This document shows, one piece after another, positions 11,501 through 24,900 of a stretch of 64,000 bases of DNA. The stretch lies in the NCBI GenBank assembly GCA_001179505.1, contig CDMY01000244.1, positions 62,001 to 126,000 on the forward strand, given 5' to 3'. A program made the position numbers and the translations under genes. Numbering within the stretch: position 1 is the first letter of the stretch; each line of letters opens with the position of its first letter. The notes under the pieces were generated by a model that ran no database searches, was not told the DNA's origin, and saw only the letters and a list, made by a program, of their open reading frames with translations. This DNA is from Vitrella brassicaformis. Taxonomy: Eukaryota > Sar > Vitrellaceae.

Positions 11501-14500
11501 GATCATTCGTCCGTCTCGTGCAGCCGCCCTGCCCTTTTCTTCTGCCTCACCCTGACAAGGCGATGTAGCTGTGGGGCGTCAACAGCAGGTTCGTCCCGGC
11601 ACAGAGCACTCCATCTTTGCAGGCACCCGCCAGCAGACTCTTGCAGCCCGCGTCGAGGGCCACCAGTGAGGAAGAGCAGGCAGTGTCCAGAGCGAAGGAG
11701 GTGCCCTTGAGCCCGAAGATGTAGCTGAGGCGATTCGCCAGGATCGACTGCGCGCTGCCGGTTGCTGCCAGGGAGCCGCCTTCCTGCTCATGAGACTTCA
11801 TGAGGGCCCAGTCTTGCGCCATGCATCCGACGAACACGCCAATGTTCTTGCCCGACACGGCGGAGAGCTGCTTGTTCTTGGAGAAGAGCCCGCCGCTGTG
11901 GAAGGCCTCGTAGGTCACCTCCAGCAAGTGCCTCTGGTGGGGGTCCATGCCAGCCGCCTCCCGCTGACTGATGCGGAAGAACTGGTTGTCGAAGTTGGCG
12001 ACATTGTCGATGAATGTGCCGGCCAGCGTGTAGTACTTGTTGGGGTCCTCGCCCTTAGGATCATAATACAGAGTCGTGTTCCATCGGTCCTTGGGGATGG
12101 TGGTCACGGCGTCCGTTCCCTCACATAGCAGCTTCCAGAAGCTGCCCAGCGAGTTGATGCCGCCAGGATAGCGGCACCCGATACCCATGACGGCGATGGC
12201 GCTCTCGCCGGTCTCGACGTGGACGACGTCGTCATGGGGGTGGTGGGTGGCTGAGGGGTCGACGTCAGAGCCCGACCGCTTGGCCAGCAGGGCGATCTTC
12301 TCGCCAGCGATGTAGTTGATGAGTGCGTTCATGGTGGGGTAGTCGAACAGCATGGCGATCGACAGCCTGACGCGCAGCTTGCGGGAGACGGCATCCCTGA
12401 ACTCCACCAGGCCCAACGAGTCGATGCCGAGGTCGACGAAGGGCACGTCCAACTGGACGGTGCCTTCCTTGGCCTGGTCCTGCATGATCTCGGTGGCCGT
12501 GTCCGTGATGGTCTGGGTGACGTGCTTAGTGATGGCCTCTGCGTCCATGCTCTTCTCCTCCTTGGTCAGGTGGCACACCTCGTCACCGTCACCCGAGCCC
12601 TCGCTACTCTCCGCGTTAATCTCCTGCCGCATCTGCTCGAAGAAGCGCTGGCTGTCGGGGGGGCGGAGGGAGAGGAAGCTGGACCAGTCGACGCCGATGC
12701 ACCCGACAGTGCCCGTCGTCTCCCTGGCGGCCATGATGTCCCCGAGCAGCTGCAGCCCCACCGCGTTTGTCAGGCCCTTGATTCCCACCTTGGCCAGTTG
12801 CTCCACCACCTGGGGCGACGCCATCCCGCCCTCTGTCCATGGGCCCCACTGGATGCTTTGGGCGGCGAGGCCGCGCGACCGACGGTGGTTGGCGAGGCCG
12901 TCGAGGCAGGCATTGGCGGCCGAGTAGTTGGACTGCTCCATGTTGCCGAAGAGGGACGCAACCGACGAGAACATGACAAAGTGATCCAGAGACGACCCAA
13001 GCAGCGAATGGAAGTTCCACGCACCTTGCACCTGAGGGAGGGACCACAAACAAGATATAAGGACACACACACACACAGACGGAGAAAATGAGTGAGCGGA
13101 CGAATGAGCCTCGGTCGTGGTCACATAGGATACCTTGGCATGGAAGACCTTGTCGATGGTCTCTCGGCTCTGCTTGGCGAGCGGGGCATCGTGCAGCACA
13201 CCCGCAGCGTGGAAGAAGCCCTTGATGGTGACATCCGACAGGGCGTCGACGACCCCCTCGCACTCCTTGAGGGACAACACGTCGCACGCCATGCAGTCGA
13301 CCTTGATGCCCTTGCTCGCCTTGACCTCCATCAGCTGATCCCAGGCGGCTGACTCCAGGACACTCTGAGAGGGGCTGCCACGTCGGGACAGCAGCACGAT
13401 GTGTGTGGCGCCGTGGTCAGCCAGCCACTTGGCCGTCAGCAGCCCGAGGGAGCCCAGCCCGCCCGAGATGATGTAGCAGCCAGTGTTGGACACCAGTGCA
13501 GAGTGGGCGACGTTGGTCTTGAGAGTCGACTTGATCAGGCGCGGGTAGAAGAGCTCGAGCTTGTCGTCTGCCTGACGCAGGGCGATCTCCCTGATGTCGC
13601 TCGTCTCGGCCTGGATGACCGACTCCACCACAGTCCTGATGACGGTGTCCAGGGCATCATCTGCCGACAGGGCCACGCTCGAGTCCAGGTCGACACATCC
13701 CAAGGGCGCCGGGCGGCCACAGGAGGCAGCCAGCTCCAGCCGCACACTCTTGGCGAAGCCCCACAGGCCAGCATGCCGCGGGATGGTGGCGGTGGACACC
13801 TCACTCTCATCCGTGACGTTGTGGACCCCGTGCGTCAGCAGCCATGTGGGAGCGACCGCCTCCTTCCCCTTCTTCCGGCTGAGCAGTGTGATGAAGGCCT
13901 GGCTGAGAGTCAGGCACTCGCCCAGCACGGCCGTCGGATCGTGGTCCTGGTTCTCCAGGCCGCCCAGGTAGAGGATGGCGTCCCAGGACCCCTGACTGTT
14001 AAGTGCACCGGAGAGCATCGTCTGGAGGTCGTCCGTGTCGGTGCTGCAGAGGCTTCCGAAGGGAACCAAGGTTGACTCGTCGCTCAGACCAAGGCGGAGG
14101 GCATCAAACTTGGCGACCCATTCAGACGGCACGCCCAGCAGCAGCAGCCGGGGACGGTCAAGCACCTCAGTGACATCCTCCTCTTGCTGCTCACGCTCGA
14201 CAGTCGACGTCCACTGGGTCTCCCAGAGCAGGTCAGCTGTGGCGGCAATGTCCATCCGTCTGACCTCTATGCCTTGGAACGAGGCCACTAGCTTGCCGGT
14301 CGCGGCGTCGGTCAAGGTGCAGTTCATCTGGGCTGAGCGCTCCTCCACCTTGATGATCTGCAGGTGGGACCACCAGCGGTCGTTGGGCGAGTGGGAGTAG
14401 GAGAGGGGCACGAACGCCTTGCCGATCCGGAAGAGCACCCACGCCCCGCTGCGGCCCTCGGTGCCATCGTTCTCTCTCCTCTTGTCATGCTCCAAATGAA

Positions 14501-17175
14501 TGACGCCCGCGGCGGCCTGGAAGGCGCAGTCCAGGACGCCTGGGTGAGCCATCAGGAAGGGGCCGTCCCTCTTGTCATACTGCTCCAGACACGCGATCGC
14601 CTCTTTGTCGCCCACCCAGCACGACTTGATGGCGCGGAAAGACGGCCCGTACTCGAGGCCCAAGGCGCGCAGCTGCTTGTACATCTCGTCCACGTTGACC
14701 TCCTGCTGGCACCGCTCCTTGACGACCTCGACGGGCTCGACGGGGGGGTGCAGGGCGGCGTCAGCGCCGAACCACAGGGCGCCGTTGGAGGCCTGCTGGG
14801 GGCTGACGATGTGCGCCGCCGAGTGCTGGACGAGCTTGCGCTTCTTGGCGACCGACGACGAGTAGAGAGTGATGGTCGTGCCGCTCTTGGCGCCACTGCC
14901 ACTCTGCTCCTTGACGGACACGTGGAAGCGGACATCGTCAGACACGCTGGAGAAGATTAGGGGGCGCTCGAAGAAAAAACCTGATGATGAAGATGGAACA
15001 TCACAGACACAGCAGAGTGAGCGAAGACGTCAACCACAACCTGGCTCCTTGTTGTGTACACACGCACCTTCGAGGCAGACGATGCCGTCATCCTTGCTGA
15101 TGGTCCGCGCGGCGGAGCAGATGGTTTCCACATACGTGGCGCCTGGGACGATGATAGTGCCGTTGACGACGTGGTCGCTCAGCATCCGCAGGACGTCCCG
15201 GCTCAGACGCCTCTCGAACGACACCTCGCGCGGGTGGGCCGCCGATAGGGACACTTGGGTGGGGCGGCCCAGCAGACAGTGAGAGGACGCGTCGGGTAGT
15301 CCATCCCCGGCCTCTACCGCCTCCAGGGTGTGCTTGGGCCAATCGTAGACCTGGTGGTCCCACTTCATGTCCGTGTGGAGGCGGCCCCGCTCCTCTGCCG
15401 GCTTCCACTCCTTGACGGCCTTGACGACCGAGTCGAGGAGGCCCGAAGCATCCCGCGTCTTGTCATCCATGGCCGCCAGCAGGGTCACGCCACTCTCACG
15501 CTCCTTGATGAAGTTGCGAGCTATCTTGATGAGCGTCGGCTTCGGCCCCACCTCAATGAAGACCACACCCGGGCTGCCGTCGGTTGCCTTGATGGCGCTG
15601 TTGAGCGAGTCCATAAACCTGACAGTCTTGGTGATGTGCTGAGCCCAGTAGTTGGGCGATGTCAGCTGTCCAGCCGATGCTGTCCTGCCCGTGACGGTGG
15701 AAATCAGGGGGATGGAGGGCGACTGCAGGGGGGCCTTGGCGAGCTCGTTGACGATGGCGTCGCGGAAGAGAGGCACGGTCGCGTTCATAAGGGGCGAGTG
15801 GTAGGCGTGGGACACGGGCAGCATCCTGTGCCTATCCTTGTCAATCTTGAGCAGCTCCAGAAGCGCCGACACCTCATCTCTCTTGCCCGCCACCACCACC
15901 CTCTCGGGAGCATTGACACCCGCGATGGCCAGGCTCTCGAATGACGACTTGCCGCTCTTCAGTTGCTTGATGCCCTTGACCACCTCGTCCTCGCCGGCCA
16001 GCAGTGCTGCCATGACACCATCCTCTGACGGTGTGTCCTGCATCAGGCGAGCGCGGGCCACGACCAGAGCGAGCCCCACCTCCAGCGACATGACGCCAGC
16101 AATGGTCGCCGCGACGTATTCGCCGAGAGAGTGGCCGAGGACCATGTCGGGCGACACTCCGCGCTTGATCAGGGACTGGGCGAGGGAGTAGCCGAGGGAG
16201 AAGAGGATGGGCTGTTGGTAGCGCGCCTGGCTCAAGAGACCCTGCAGCTCAGCCTTGGTGGCCTCGTCGTGGGTCTGGGGGTAGATGAGCCCGAGCATCG
16301 ATCGGGGGAGATGGGGGTCGACCAGCGCCGCACACCGATCCAGGTTGGCGCGGAAGACCTCGTCCGTCTCGTAAAGGTCCTTGCCCATCCCGACGTACTG
16401 GGAGCCCTGGCCCGTGAAGAGGAAGGCGACGCGGGGGCGGGTCTCCTTGTTTTCTTGGGCCGCTGCGGTGTCCTCCTCGGGGGCGTCGAATGGCGAGGAA
16501 AGGATGACGTGTGCGTTGGTGCCCCCGAAGCCGAAGGAGCTGACGCCTGCCACGAGTGCGCCCCCGTTCTTGCGAGTGAGCTGGAAGCCGTCTGCGGCCG
16601 AGGGGAAGACGACTGGGAAGCCCTCTGTGTTGATGTTGGGGTTGAGGGTCTTGAGGTGCAGGTTGGGCGGCACGCGCTGCATCTGGAGGCAGCAGATGGT
16701 CTTCAACACACCAGCCATGCCTGATTATTGAGTTGTGAATGACACAGGAGAGAGAGACCGACATGAGTGTGGTGGGCATGCAAAGGTGGGTGACTCCATC
16801 CAAGGCCTGCCTTGTGTATCCCTCACCTGCTGCTCCTTCAAGATNNNNNNNNNNNNNNNNNNNNNNNNNNNNNNNNNNNNNNNNNNNNNNNNNNNNNNNN
16901 NNNNNNNNNNNNNNNNNNNNNNNNNNNNNNNNNNNNNNNNNNNNNNNNNNNNNNNNNNNNNNNNNNNNNNNNNNNNNNNNNNNNNNNNNNNNNNNNNNNN
17001 NNNNNNNNNNNNNNNNNNNNNNNNNNNNNNNNNNNNNNNNNNNNNNNNNNNNNNNNNNNNNNNNNNNNNNNNNNNNNNNNNNNNNNNNNNNNNNNNNNNN
17101 NNNNNNNNNNNNNNNNNNNNNNNNNNNNNNNNNNNNNNNNNNNNGTTGGGTCCAAGTTGTTGTGCACTGAGTGAC

Positions 17176-17206
<31 letters not shown>

Positions 17207-20200
17207 GGCAGCAGTACACACTCAAGATGGGCCAGCCAGAATCCTCGATTCCGCTGTATTGCATACATGGCGTACCTCTTAAGCCCATGTCTATGTTGTC
17301 GATCGATGGGAAACTACCCGATGCCCAGCCGTCAAAGGGAACCTCAGCGAGACTAACCTCACCACCCCACCCCAGACTATCCCAGCACCAGTCACCGACA
17401 GTGACAGTGCCCACCTCCCTCTCCACGCCCAGGCCTTTCAGAACGCTCCTCCTTTCTTGTGGACTCACTGCTGTCTCGAACTTTACCTCTTTGACGTTGC
17501 CGGGCATCTTCTCTGCCAGCAGTCGTGCCACAGTAACGCCAAGAGCATTGGTCACCTCCAGCTCACTGTCCCTTGATGCAATGGTCACAGATAAGAGCCA
17601 CTTCTGAGCGGCGCCGCCCCACACGGTTAGCCTCAAACGCTCCAGGCCCCGCACACCATCCACAATGGATGAGGTGCCGTCGCGGATGAGCTCGGCAGCC
17701 GCAGAGGCCTCCAAATCATCGGGCACTAAGTGACAACAGACACACGGCAGCAATGCACACACAAGATGAGCCAGCCAGAGTCGTCTCCTGCACTGCATTG
17801 CATACCTCTCACGTCTAGGACTAGGTTATGAATCGATGGATAGCTATCCGATGACCGCTCCTCTGCCGGCTTCCACTCCTTGACGGCCTTGACGACCGAG
17901 TCGAGGAGGCCCGAAGCATCCCGCGTCTTGTCATCCATGGCCGCCAGCACGGTGACCCCGCTCTCACGCTCCTTGATGAAGTTGCGAGCTATCTTGATGA
18001 GCGTCGGCTTCGGCCCCACCTCAATGAAGACCACACCCGGGCTGCCGTCGGCTGCCTTGATGGCGCTGTTGACGGAGTCCATGAACCTGACAGTCTTGGT
18101 GATGTGCTGAGCCCAGTAGTCGGGCGATGTCAGCTGTCCAGCCGATGCTGTCCTGCCCGTGACGGTGGAAATTAGGGGGATGGAGGGCGACTGCAGAGGG
18201 GCCTTGGCGAGCTCGTTGACGATGGCGTCGCGGAAGAGAGGCACCGTCGCGTTCATCAGGGGCGAGTGGTAGGCGTGGGACACGGGCAGCATCCTGTGCC
18301 TATCCTTGTCAATCTTGAGCAGCTCCAGAAGCGCCGACACCTCATCTCTCTTGCCCGCCACCACCACCCTCTCGGGAGCATTGACACCTGCGATGGCCAG
18401 GCTTTCGAATGACGACTTGCCGTTCTTCAGTTGCTTGATGCCCATGACCACCTCGTCCTCGCCCATCACCGCTTGATGCCCGCTGCCGCTGCCGCCGCTC
18501 CGATGGACTACCTGAGCCAGCAGCCGTCAACCTGTGACCACCTGTATGGCGCTATGCATCAGCAGCGTCGGCCACAGCTGCCGTACCACCCTGGTGAGAG
18601 CGACCTGCCCCCTCTGCTGGGCGGCGACGATGACTCGCTCATGGGGTCGGGTGACGAGCTCGACAGACATGGCCTTGGCGGAGGGGAAGGGGGAGGCATG
18701 GATGACTTCGATCCCGTCGGCCACCATCGGCCATCGGACAGCCCCTATGACGGCGCCACGGGATTCGGACCACCTGTGGGCCAGCCGGGGATGGGCAATA
18801 GCGCTCTGTCGCCCATCGCGGAAGATCCATGTGGGCACATCATGACCCGTGGTGAGCGGGGCAGACAATGGGCCCATACCGGTTTGTGTTATGACTACGT
18901 GTGTTCCGATTTCTGCAGGTGATTCCAAGAAGCGTCGTGTGGAGCAGATGAGCCCGTCCCCGCCTTCGGACCATTCACAAGCCCGCCCCAGCGTGTCCTT
19001 CTCAATGAGCACGCTGCAGAACTCCATCATCATAGCCGACCTGAAGAAGAAGATGGAGCAGTGTGAGGAGCTGAGGGGCCGCTTCAACAAGCTCGAGGTG
19101 CAGCAGAACCAGCACTACCAGTCCAACATCACTACCGTCGGCGCTTCGGGCACCTTCGGCCCTCCGCATTTGAGTCAATTTCTGGCTGGTCGTTCCTGGC
19201 TCGGCCCTGCGGGCTTCGCCTTCGCACCACACTAGTCGTTGAAGCGACTGCCACCATGCCCACACCGGCAGCAGTGCTGCCATGACACCATCCTCTGACG
19301 GTGTGTCCTGCATCAGGCGAGCACGGGCCACGACCAGGGCGAGCCCCACCTCCAGCGACTTGACGCCAGCAATGGTCGCCGCGACGTATTCGCCGAGAGA
19401 GTGGCCGAGCACCATGTCGGGCGACACTCCGCGCTTGATGAGGGACTGGGCGAGGGAGTAGCCGAGAGAGAAGAGGATGGGCTGTTGGTAGCGCGCCTGG
19501 CTCAAGAGACCCTGCAGCTCAGCCTTGGTCGCCTCGTCGTGGGTCTGGGGGTAGATGAGCCCGAGCATCGATCGGGGGAGATGGGGGTCGACCAGCGCCG
19601 CACACCGATCCAGGTTGGCGCGGAAGACCTCGTCCGTCTCGTAAAGGTCCTTGCCCATCCCGACGTACTGGGAGCCCTGGCCCGTGAAGAGGAAGGCGAC
19701 GCGGGGGCGGGTCTCCTTGTTTTCTTGGGCCGCTGCGGTGTCCTCCTCGGGGGCGTCGAATGGCGAGGAAAGGATGACGTGTGCGTTGGTGCCCCCGAAG
19801 CCGAAGGAGCTGACGCCTGCCACGAGTGCGCCCCCGTTCTTGCGAGTGAGCTGGAAGCCGTCTGCGGCCGAGGGGAAGACGACTGGGAAGCCCTCTGTGT
19901 TGATGTTGGGGTTGAGGGTCTTGAGGTGCAGGTTGGGCGGCACGCGCTGCATCTGGAGGCAGCAGATGGTCTTCAACACACCAGCCATGCCTGATTATTG
20001 AGTTGTGAATGACACAGGAGAGAGAGACCGACATGAGTGTGGTGGGCATGCAAAGGTGGGTGACTCCATCCAAGGCCTGCCTTGTGTATCCCTCACCTGC
20101 TGCTCCTTCAAGATGCCCGATGTGCGTCTTGACAGCCCCGATGGCCAATGGCGATACGCCAGCGTCACGACGGCTCTTGGCGAAGACGGCCTTGAGGGCG

Positions 20201-23200
20201 GCGACCTCGATGGGATCCCCAAGTGCAGTGCCCGTGCCGTGCGCCTCGAGGAAGTCCACATCATTGGGCTGCAGGCCAGCACTCTTGAGGGCCCCCTTGA
20301 TCACGTTCTGCTGGGCGATGCCATTGGGCGCTGTCAGCGTCACCGCACGGCCACCGTGGTTGACGCACGCCCCTCGAAGCATCGCCAGCACCAGCCTGCC
20401 CCGCTCCTTGGAATCCATGTCGTCAAGGCGCTTCAGCACGATCGCTCCCGCCCCCTCGCCGCGCACGTATCCGTTGGCCGCTGCGTCGAATGTCTTGCAT
20501 CTGGCGTCAGGTGCCATGAAGCGGGCCTTGCAGAGGGCGATTGTCGTGTGTGGGTTGAGCATCGTGTTGATGGCCGCTGCGACGGCGGTCTTGCAGCCGT
20601 TGGGATCCTTGCGGAGCGTTGAGGCGGCCGAGTCGATGGCGACAAGGGAGGACGAGCAGGCCGTGTCGACGGTCATGGAGGGGCCGTGGATGCCGAGGAT
20701 GTAGCTGATCCGGTTGGCGAGGATGGAGGGGGCCGCACTGGTGGCCGTGTAGGAGCTGAAGGCACCCGCACCCATCTTGGCTTGGATCGACGACCACTCG
20801 AACGAGCAGCACCCGACGAACACACCGACGGGCTTCTGCATGAGGGCCTTCTTCTCAAGGCCAGCAGAGTTGAGCGACTCGTAACAAACCTCGAGCAGGA
20901 TGCGCTGCTGCGGGTCCATCGTCTTGGCCTCCACGTCCGACACGCGGAAGAACCCGTTGTCGAACATCTCTGCGTTCTTGATGAAGCCGCCCTCTCGCAC
21001 GTACATGCGGGCCTCTGCGTCTGGATTGGGGTGGTAGAACTCATCGATGTCCCACCGGCTGGCGGGGATCTGCTCAATGGCATCCTTGCCACTGCTGACG
21101 GCGTCCCACAGCTGTGCCAGTGACGAGATGCCGCCGGGCAGGCGGCACGCGGCGCCGATGATGGCGATGTGCCCGGTGGCGTCGGAGACGGCCGTGTTGC
21201 TGAGGACATCCACCGATGGGGTCGGCGAGACGCACTCGGTCCTGCCCTCCAGCTCCTCAACCAGGAAATCAGCAACTGAGACACACAGACAGACAAACAG
21301 ACAGACAGACAGACGAAGAGACGAGGGATAACTACCAGTACAACCTTGCACTTTCGTCTCTCTCTCTCTCTCTGTCTGTGTGTGTGTGTGCTTACTTTGG
21401 TCAAGTGTCTGGTGGCTGAAGAGGATGGTCACATCGATGTTGAGCCCCAGGGCCTTCGAGACTGCCTCGGCAAACTCGACGGCCTTGATGCTGCTCACGC
21501 CGAGCTCCTGGATGGGCGCATGGAAGTCGACGACGCTCTCCTCGACAGCGAAGATCCTGACGGCATTCTCGATGATGACCTTGTCGACGCCCTTGCGCTG
21601 CTCCTGCCGCACTGCGCCATCGCGTGGGGGGGTGAGGGTGATGGTGGCTGGCATGGGTGTGTCCAGGGCGGCCCCCATGGCCTCGACGACGCACGAGGAG
21701 GGGGTGTTGGTCACGGACGGGGGGCGGAGGAGGGACGGCGATGGGGCGGGCGACAGGTTGCGCGGGGGAATGGGCGTCACATCGGGACTGGGGGGTGCGG
21801 CTGCCGACAAGCTCTTGGGGGAGGCTGTGGACGCGCTCGCGGAGTCGTTGACCTCCTTGATGAGGATCTCGTCGTGCAGTACAGTCGAGACCTTGCCGTC
21901 CAGCAGGAGGTCGCGTGTGGTGGACCGGCGCACCTTGCCACTAGTCGTCTGAAGGCGAAAAACCACACCACACCACACCACACACACCCATTGTGGGATC
22001 ACTCAGTGCATCAGATACAGACTGCGCTGTGTTGGTTGGTGTATGTGTGTTGCACTGCACGTACCTTTCGGACACTGCGAGGCTTGACAAGCCAGATGCG
22101 ATAGACGGGAATGCCGATGCGCTGTGAGACGACCTTGGCAATTTCCTTGGCCTTGCTGTGGTAGTCGGGCTTCTCTTGGCCGCCTCCAGTGAGCCAGGCG
22201 AGGAGGCTGGCCGACTGCTGCTGCTTGATCTCGACGCACAGGGCCAGCTGCTCCGTGTCGTCGACATCCAAAGCGAAGGCGACGCTGCAGCCCTTGCGGA
22301 CTTCGGCCACTTCTTCAACCACCTCCTCGATCTGATAGACACACACAACAAATGTGCACACATTCGTCACCCTGACTGACACATTTGCTTACATCTTGCG
22401 GAAACAAGTTGCGGCCGCGGACAATGATCATGTCCTTGATCCTTCCTGCGACGAAGATCTCTCCCTGGTGAAAGAAGCCGCTGTCGCCTGTGCGCAGGTA
22501 GTGCGGCTTGGAGAGCTCGCCGTTGAGGTAGGTGCACTGGCCGCGGAAGGCCTCGGCGGTCTTCTCGGGCAGGTTGAAGTAGCCCCCGGCGGTGCTTGCG
22601 CTTCGGCACCAGATCTCCCCTCTGCGGCCGGGCGGCACCTCCCTGAGTGTCTCAGGGTCCACGATTCTGACCTCTACACCTGGGGGAGGGCCGCCGCAGC
22701 CGACGAACTGAGCCGATGTCACCGAGGGCGGAATCTCACCCTCCAGCAGCTCAACCACACCCTGACAACACCAACAGACACACAACACAGGTGGTCAGGT
22801 GGCTCATGTGTCTGTTTGTTTTGAAAGCCACCTCAGTTCTGAGCTTGTTTGCGTCGACGGTGATAGTTAGTGGATTGTAGTCATAGCCTCGACGGCCGGA
22901 GATGAACAGTGTGTTCTCCGCCATGCCGTAAGCCGGCACAAACAGATTCGGCGTCACTCCTTTCGACGCAAATTTCTGACACACACACGAAACCACAGCC
23001 AGAAATGTATGTTACACGATCTCGCGTGAGAGGTGATAAGACAACCCGCCTACCTTACCTTGACAAACTTGTTGACGGTCGACGCTCTGATGGGTTCGGC
23101 ACCGCAGCAGAAGCCCGCAACGCCGCTGAGGTCGAGTTGGTCGAAGACCTCCTTGAGCTCGGGCTTGTCGAATGCTCGAGTGACGAGCTCGAAGCCGAAA

Positions 23201-24866
23201 TTGGGAGCGCCTGTCGCACCGCACTTGAAGCGTGACACGCCCTGTAGCCACAGGTGGGGTCGCCTGATGAAGTCGAGGGGAGACATCAGATAGGTGGAGA
23301 AGCCGGTGAGGAAGGGAGCACAGAAGAAGCCGACCAGACCTGCACACAGACAGACAGACAGACAGACAGACATTCAACAGACCCATCAGACAGACACGTC
23401 AATGTGATAATGTGGTGGTAGCCTAGCCCCGTGGCTGGCTCGGCCGGCCACTGACTGACCCATGTCGTGGTAGACGGGGAGCCATGAGAAGCAGCTGAGG
23501 TGATAGCCTCTCTTTTGGAGGGTCAGTGCCTTCCGCCGCTTGATGAACTCCGGGAAGTGGTGCAGCGGCATGTTGGTGAGGCACTCGTTGGGTGCATCTG
23601 GATCGTCGAGCTTGGTGTCCGCGCCAAACACTTGCAGACACAGGTGGGCGTTGTGCAGCAAACAGCCGTGAGTCACCATCACTCCTTTCGGCTGCCCAGT
23701 AGACCCTGCAGGCAGACAGACAGACAGACAGACAGAAAGGAGTGAAGCAATATGGTATGGTGAGCATAGCATGTCCGTCTGTCTCTCTCTCTGTCTGTCT
23801 GTTCTTTCGGTCGATGTGTGTGAGGTGAGTGTACCAACCAGATGTGAATTGGAGGAAGGCGAGTGACTCGAGGGTCACGGCGGCCGGCACAAACCCTTGG
23901 GCAGCGGCGCCCATGTTTTTGACGTTGTCGGTAGGGATCCACGTGAGGGAGCTCCACCGACTGTCATGCGCACGGGCAGGCAGGTTGATTATCATCGTCG
24001 CAACACGCCTGTACAGTCTGGTGGATCGGTCGGATCCAAGCCAAGGCACACAAACAGACACATATATGACAGTGACACATGGACCGGCAGGAAGGTCACA
24101 ATCAGGTCAGAGGAAGGAAGAGTGTGTGGGCCGGGTGTGGTTGTGTCTTACTGGTTGGTGAGAACGAACTTGGCCTGGGAGCTCTGGGCGATGTCGCATA
24201 GCCTGGGGATATCCGTTGACAGTTTGTTGGGGTCGGGTGGGTACTGACACACACACGCACACAGAGGCAGGGGAGAAGGAGAGGAAGATTGTGTCGGTTG
24301 GTTCCATGGTCTGTGTGTGTCACTGTACAGGTACATACCACGGGCACTGCCACAATTCCCGACACGACACAGCCCAGGAACGCCGTTATGAAGTCGAGAC
24401 CTACACACAAGACGCGACACACACAAAAAAGATTGGGGCCTGTCAACCAGCCCGCCCTCTCTCCGCTTAGTGAGCGCCTGTGGTCGCTGACTGGCTGGGC
24501 CGGGTGGGTGGCTTGTTTACTCACTTACCGGGTGTGTAGCAGAGGATGACGCGGTCGCCGGCCTCGAGTGCCAGGTCAGCTTTGAAGTATGCACACATGT
24601 TGAGCACCTTGTCCTTGACTTGGCCGAAGGTCAACTCCGTCACCTTCTCGCCCGACCCGTCCAGCCACGTGACGCACATCAGGTCCGGGAAGTCACTCGC
24701 GTGCTGGAACATCATGTTGGCGAAAGGATGGTCACCGTACACGGAGCGGAGACCCTCCAGGTCGGGAAAGGGAGACGTCAGGCCGGACTCCCTGGCGTAA
24801 CCTGGCCACCCATAGCCATGATCACACACAAGGAGACGAGACAATCAGTGATCGATCATCGATGCC

Positions 24867-24900
<34 letters not shown>

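Noticed and set aside
18470-19265. Insert as a DNA transposon or retrotransposon
   Set aside because: No terminal inverted repeats, target-site duplication, poly-A or transposase; it contains a spliceable intron.
17855-19990. The duplicated AT pieces as a working second module
   Set aside because: The AT is interrupted at VMAALL by antisense sequence, and its C-terminal part runs into unrelated repeat-exon sequence.
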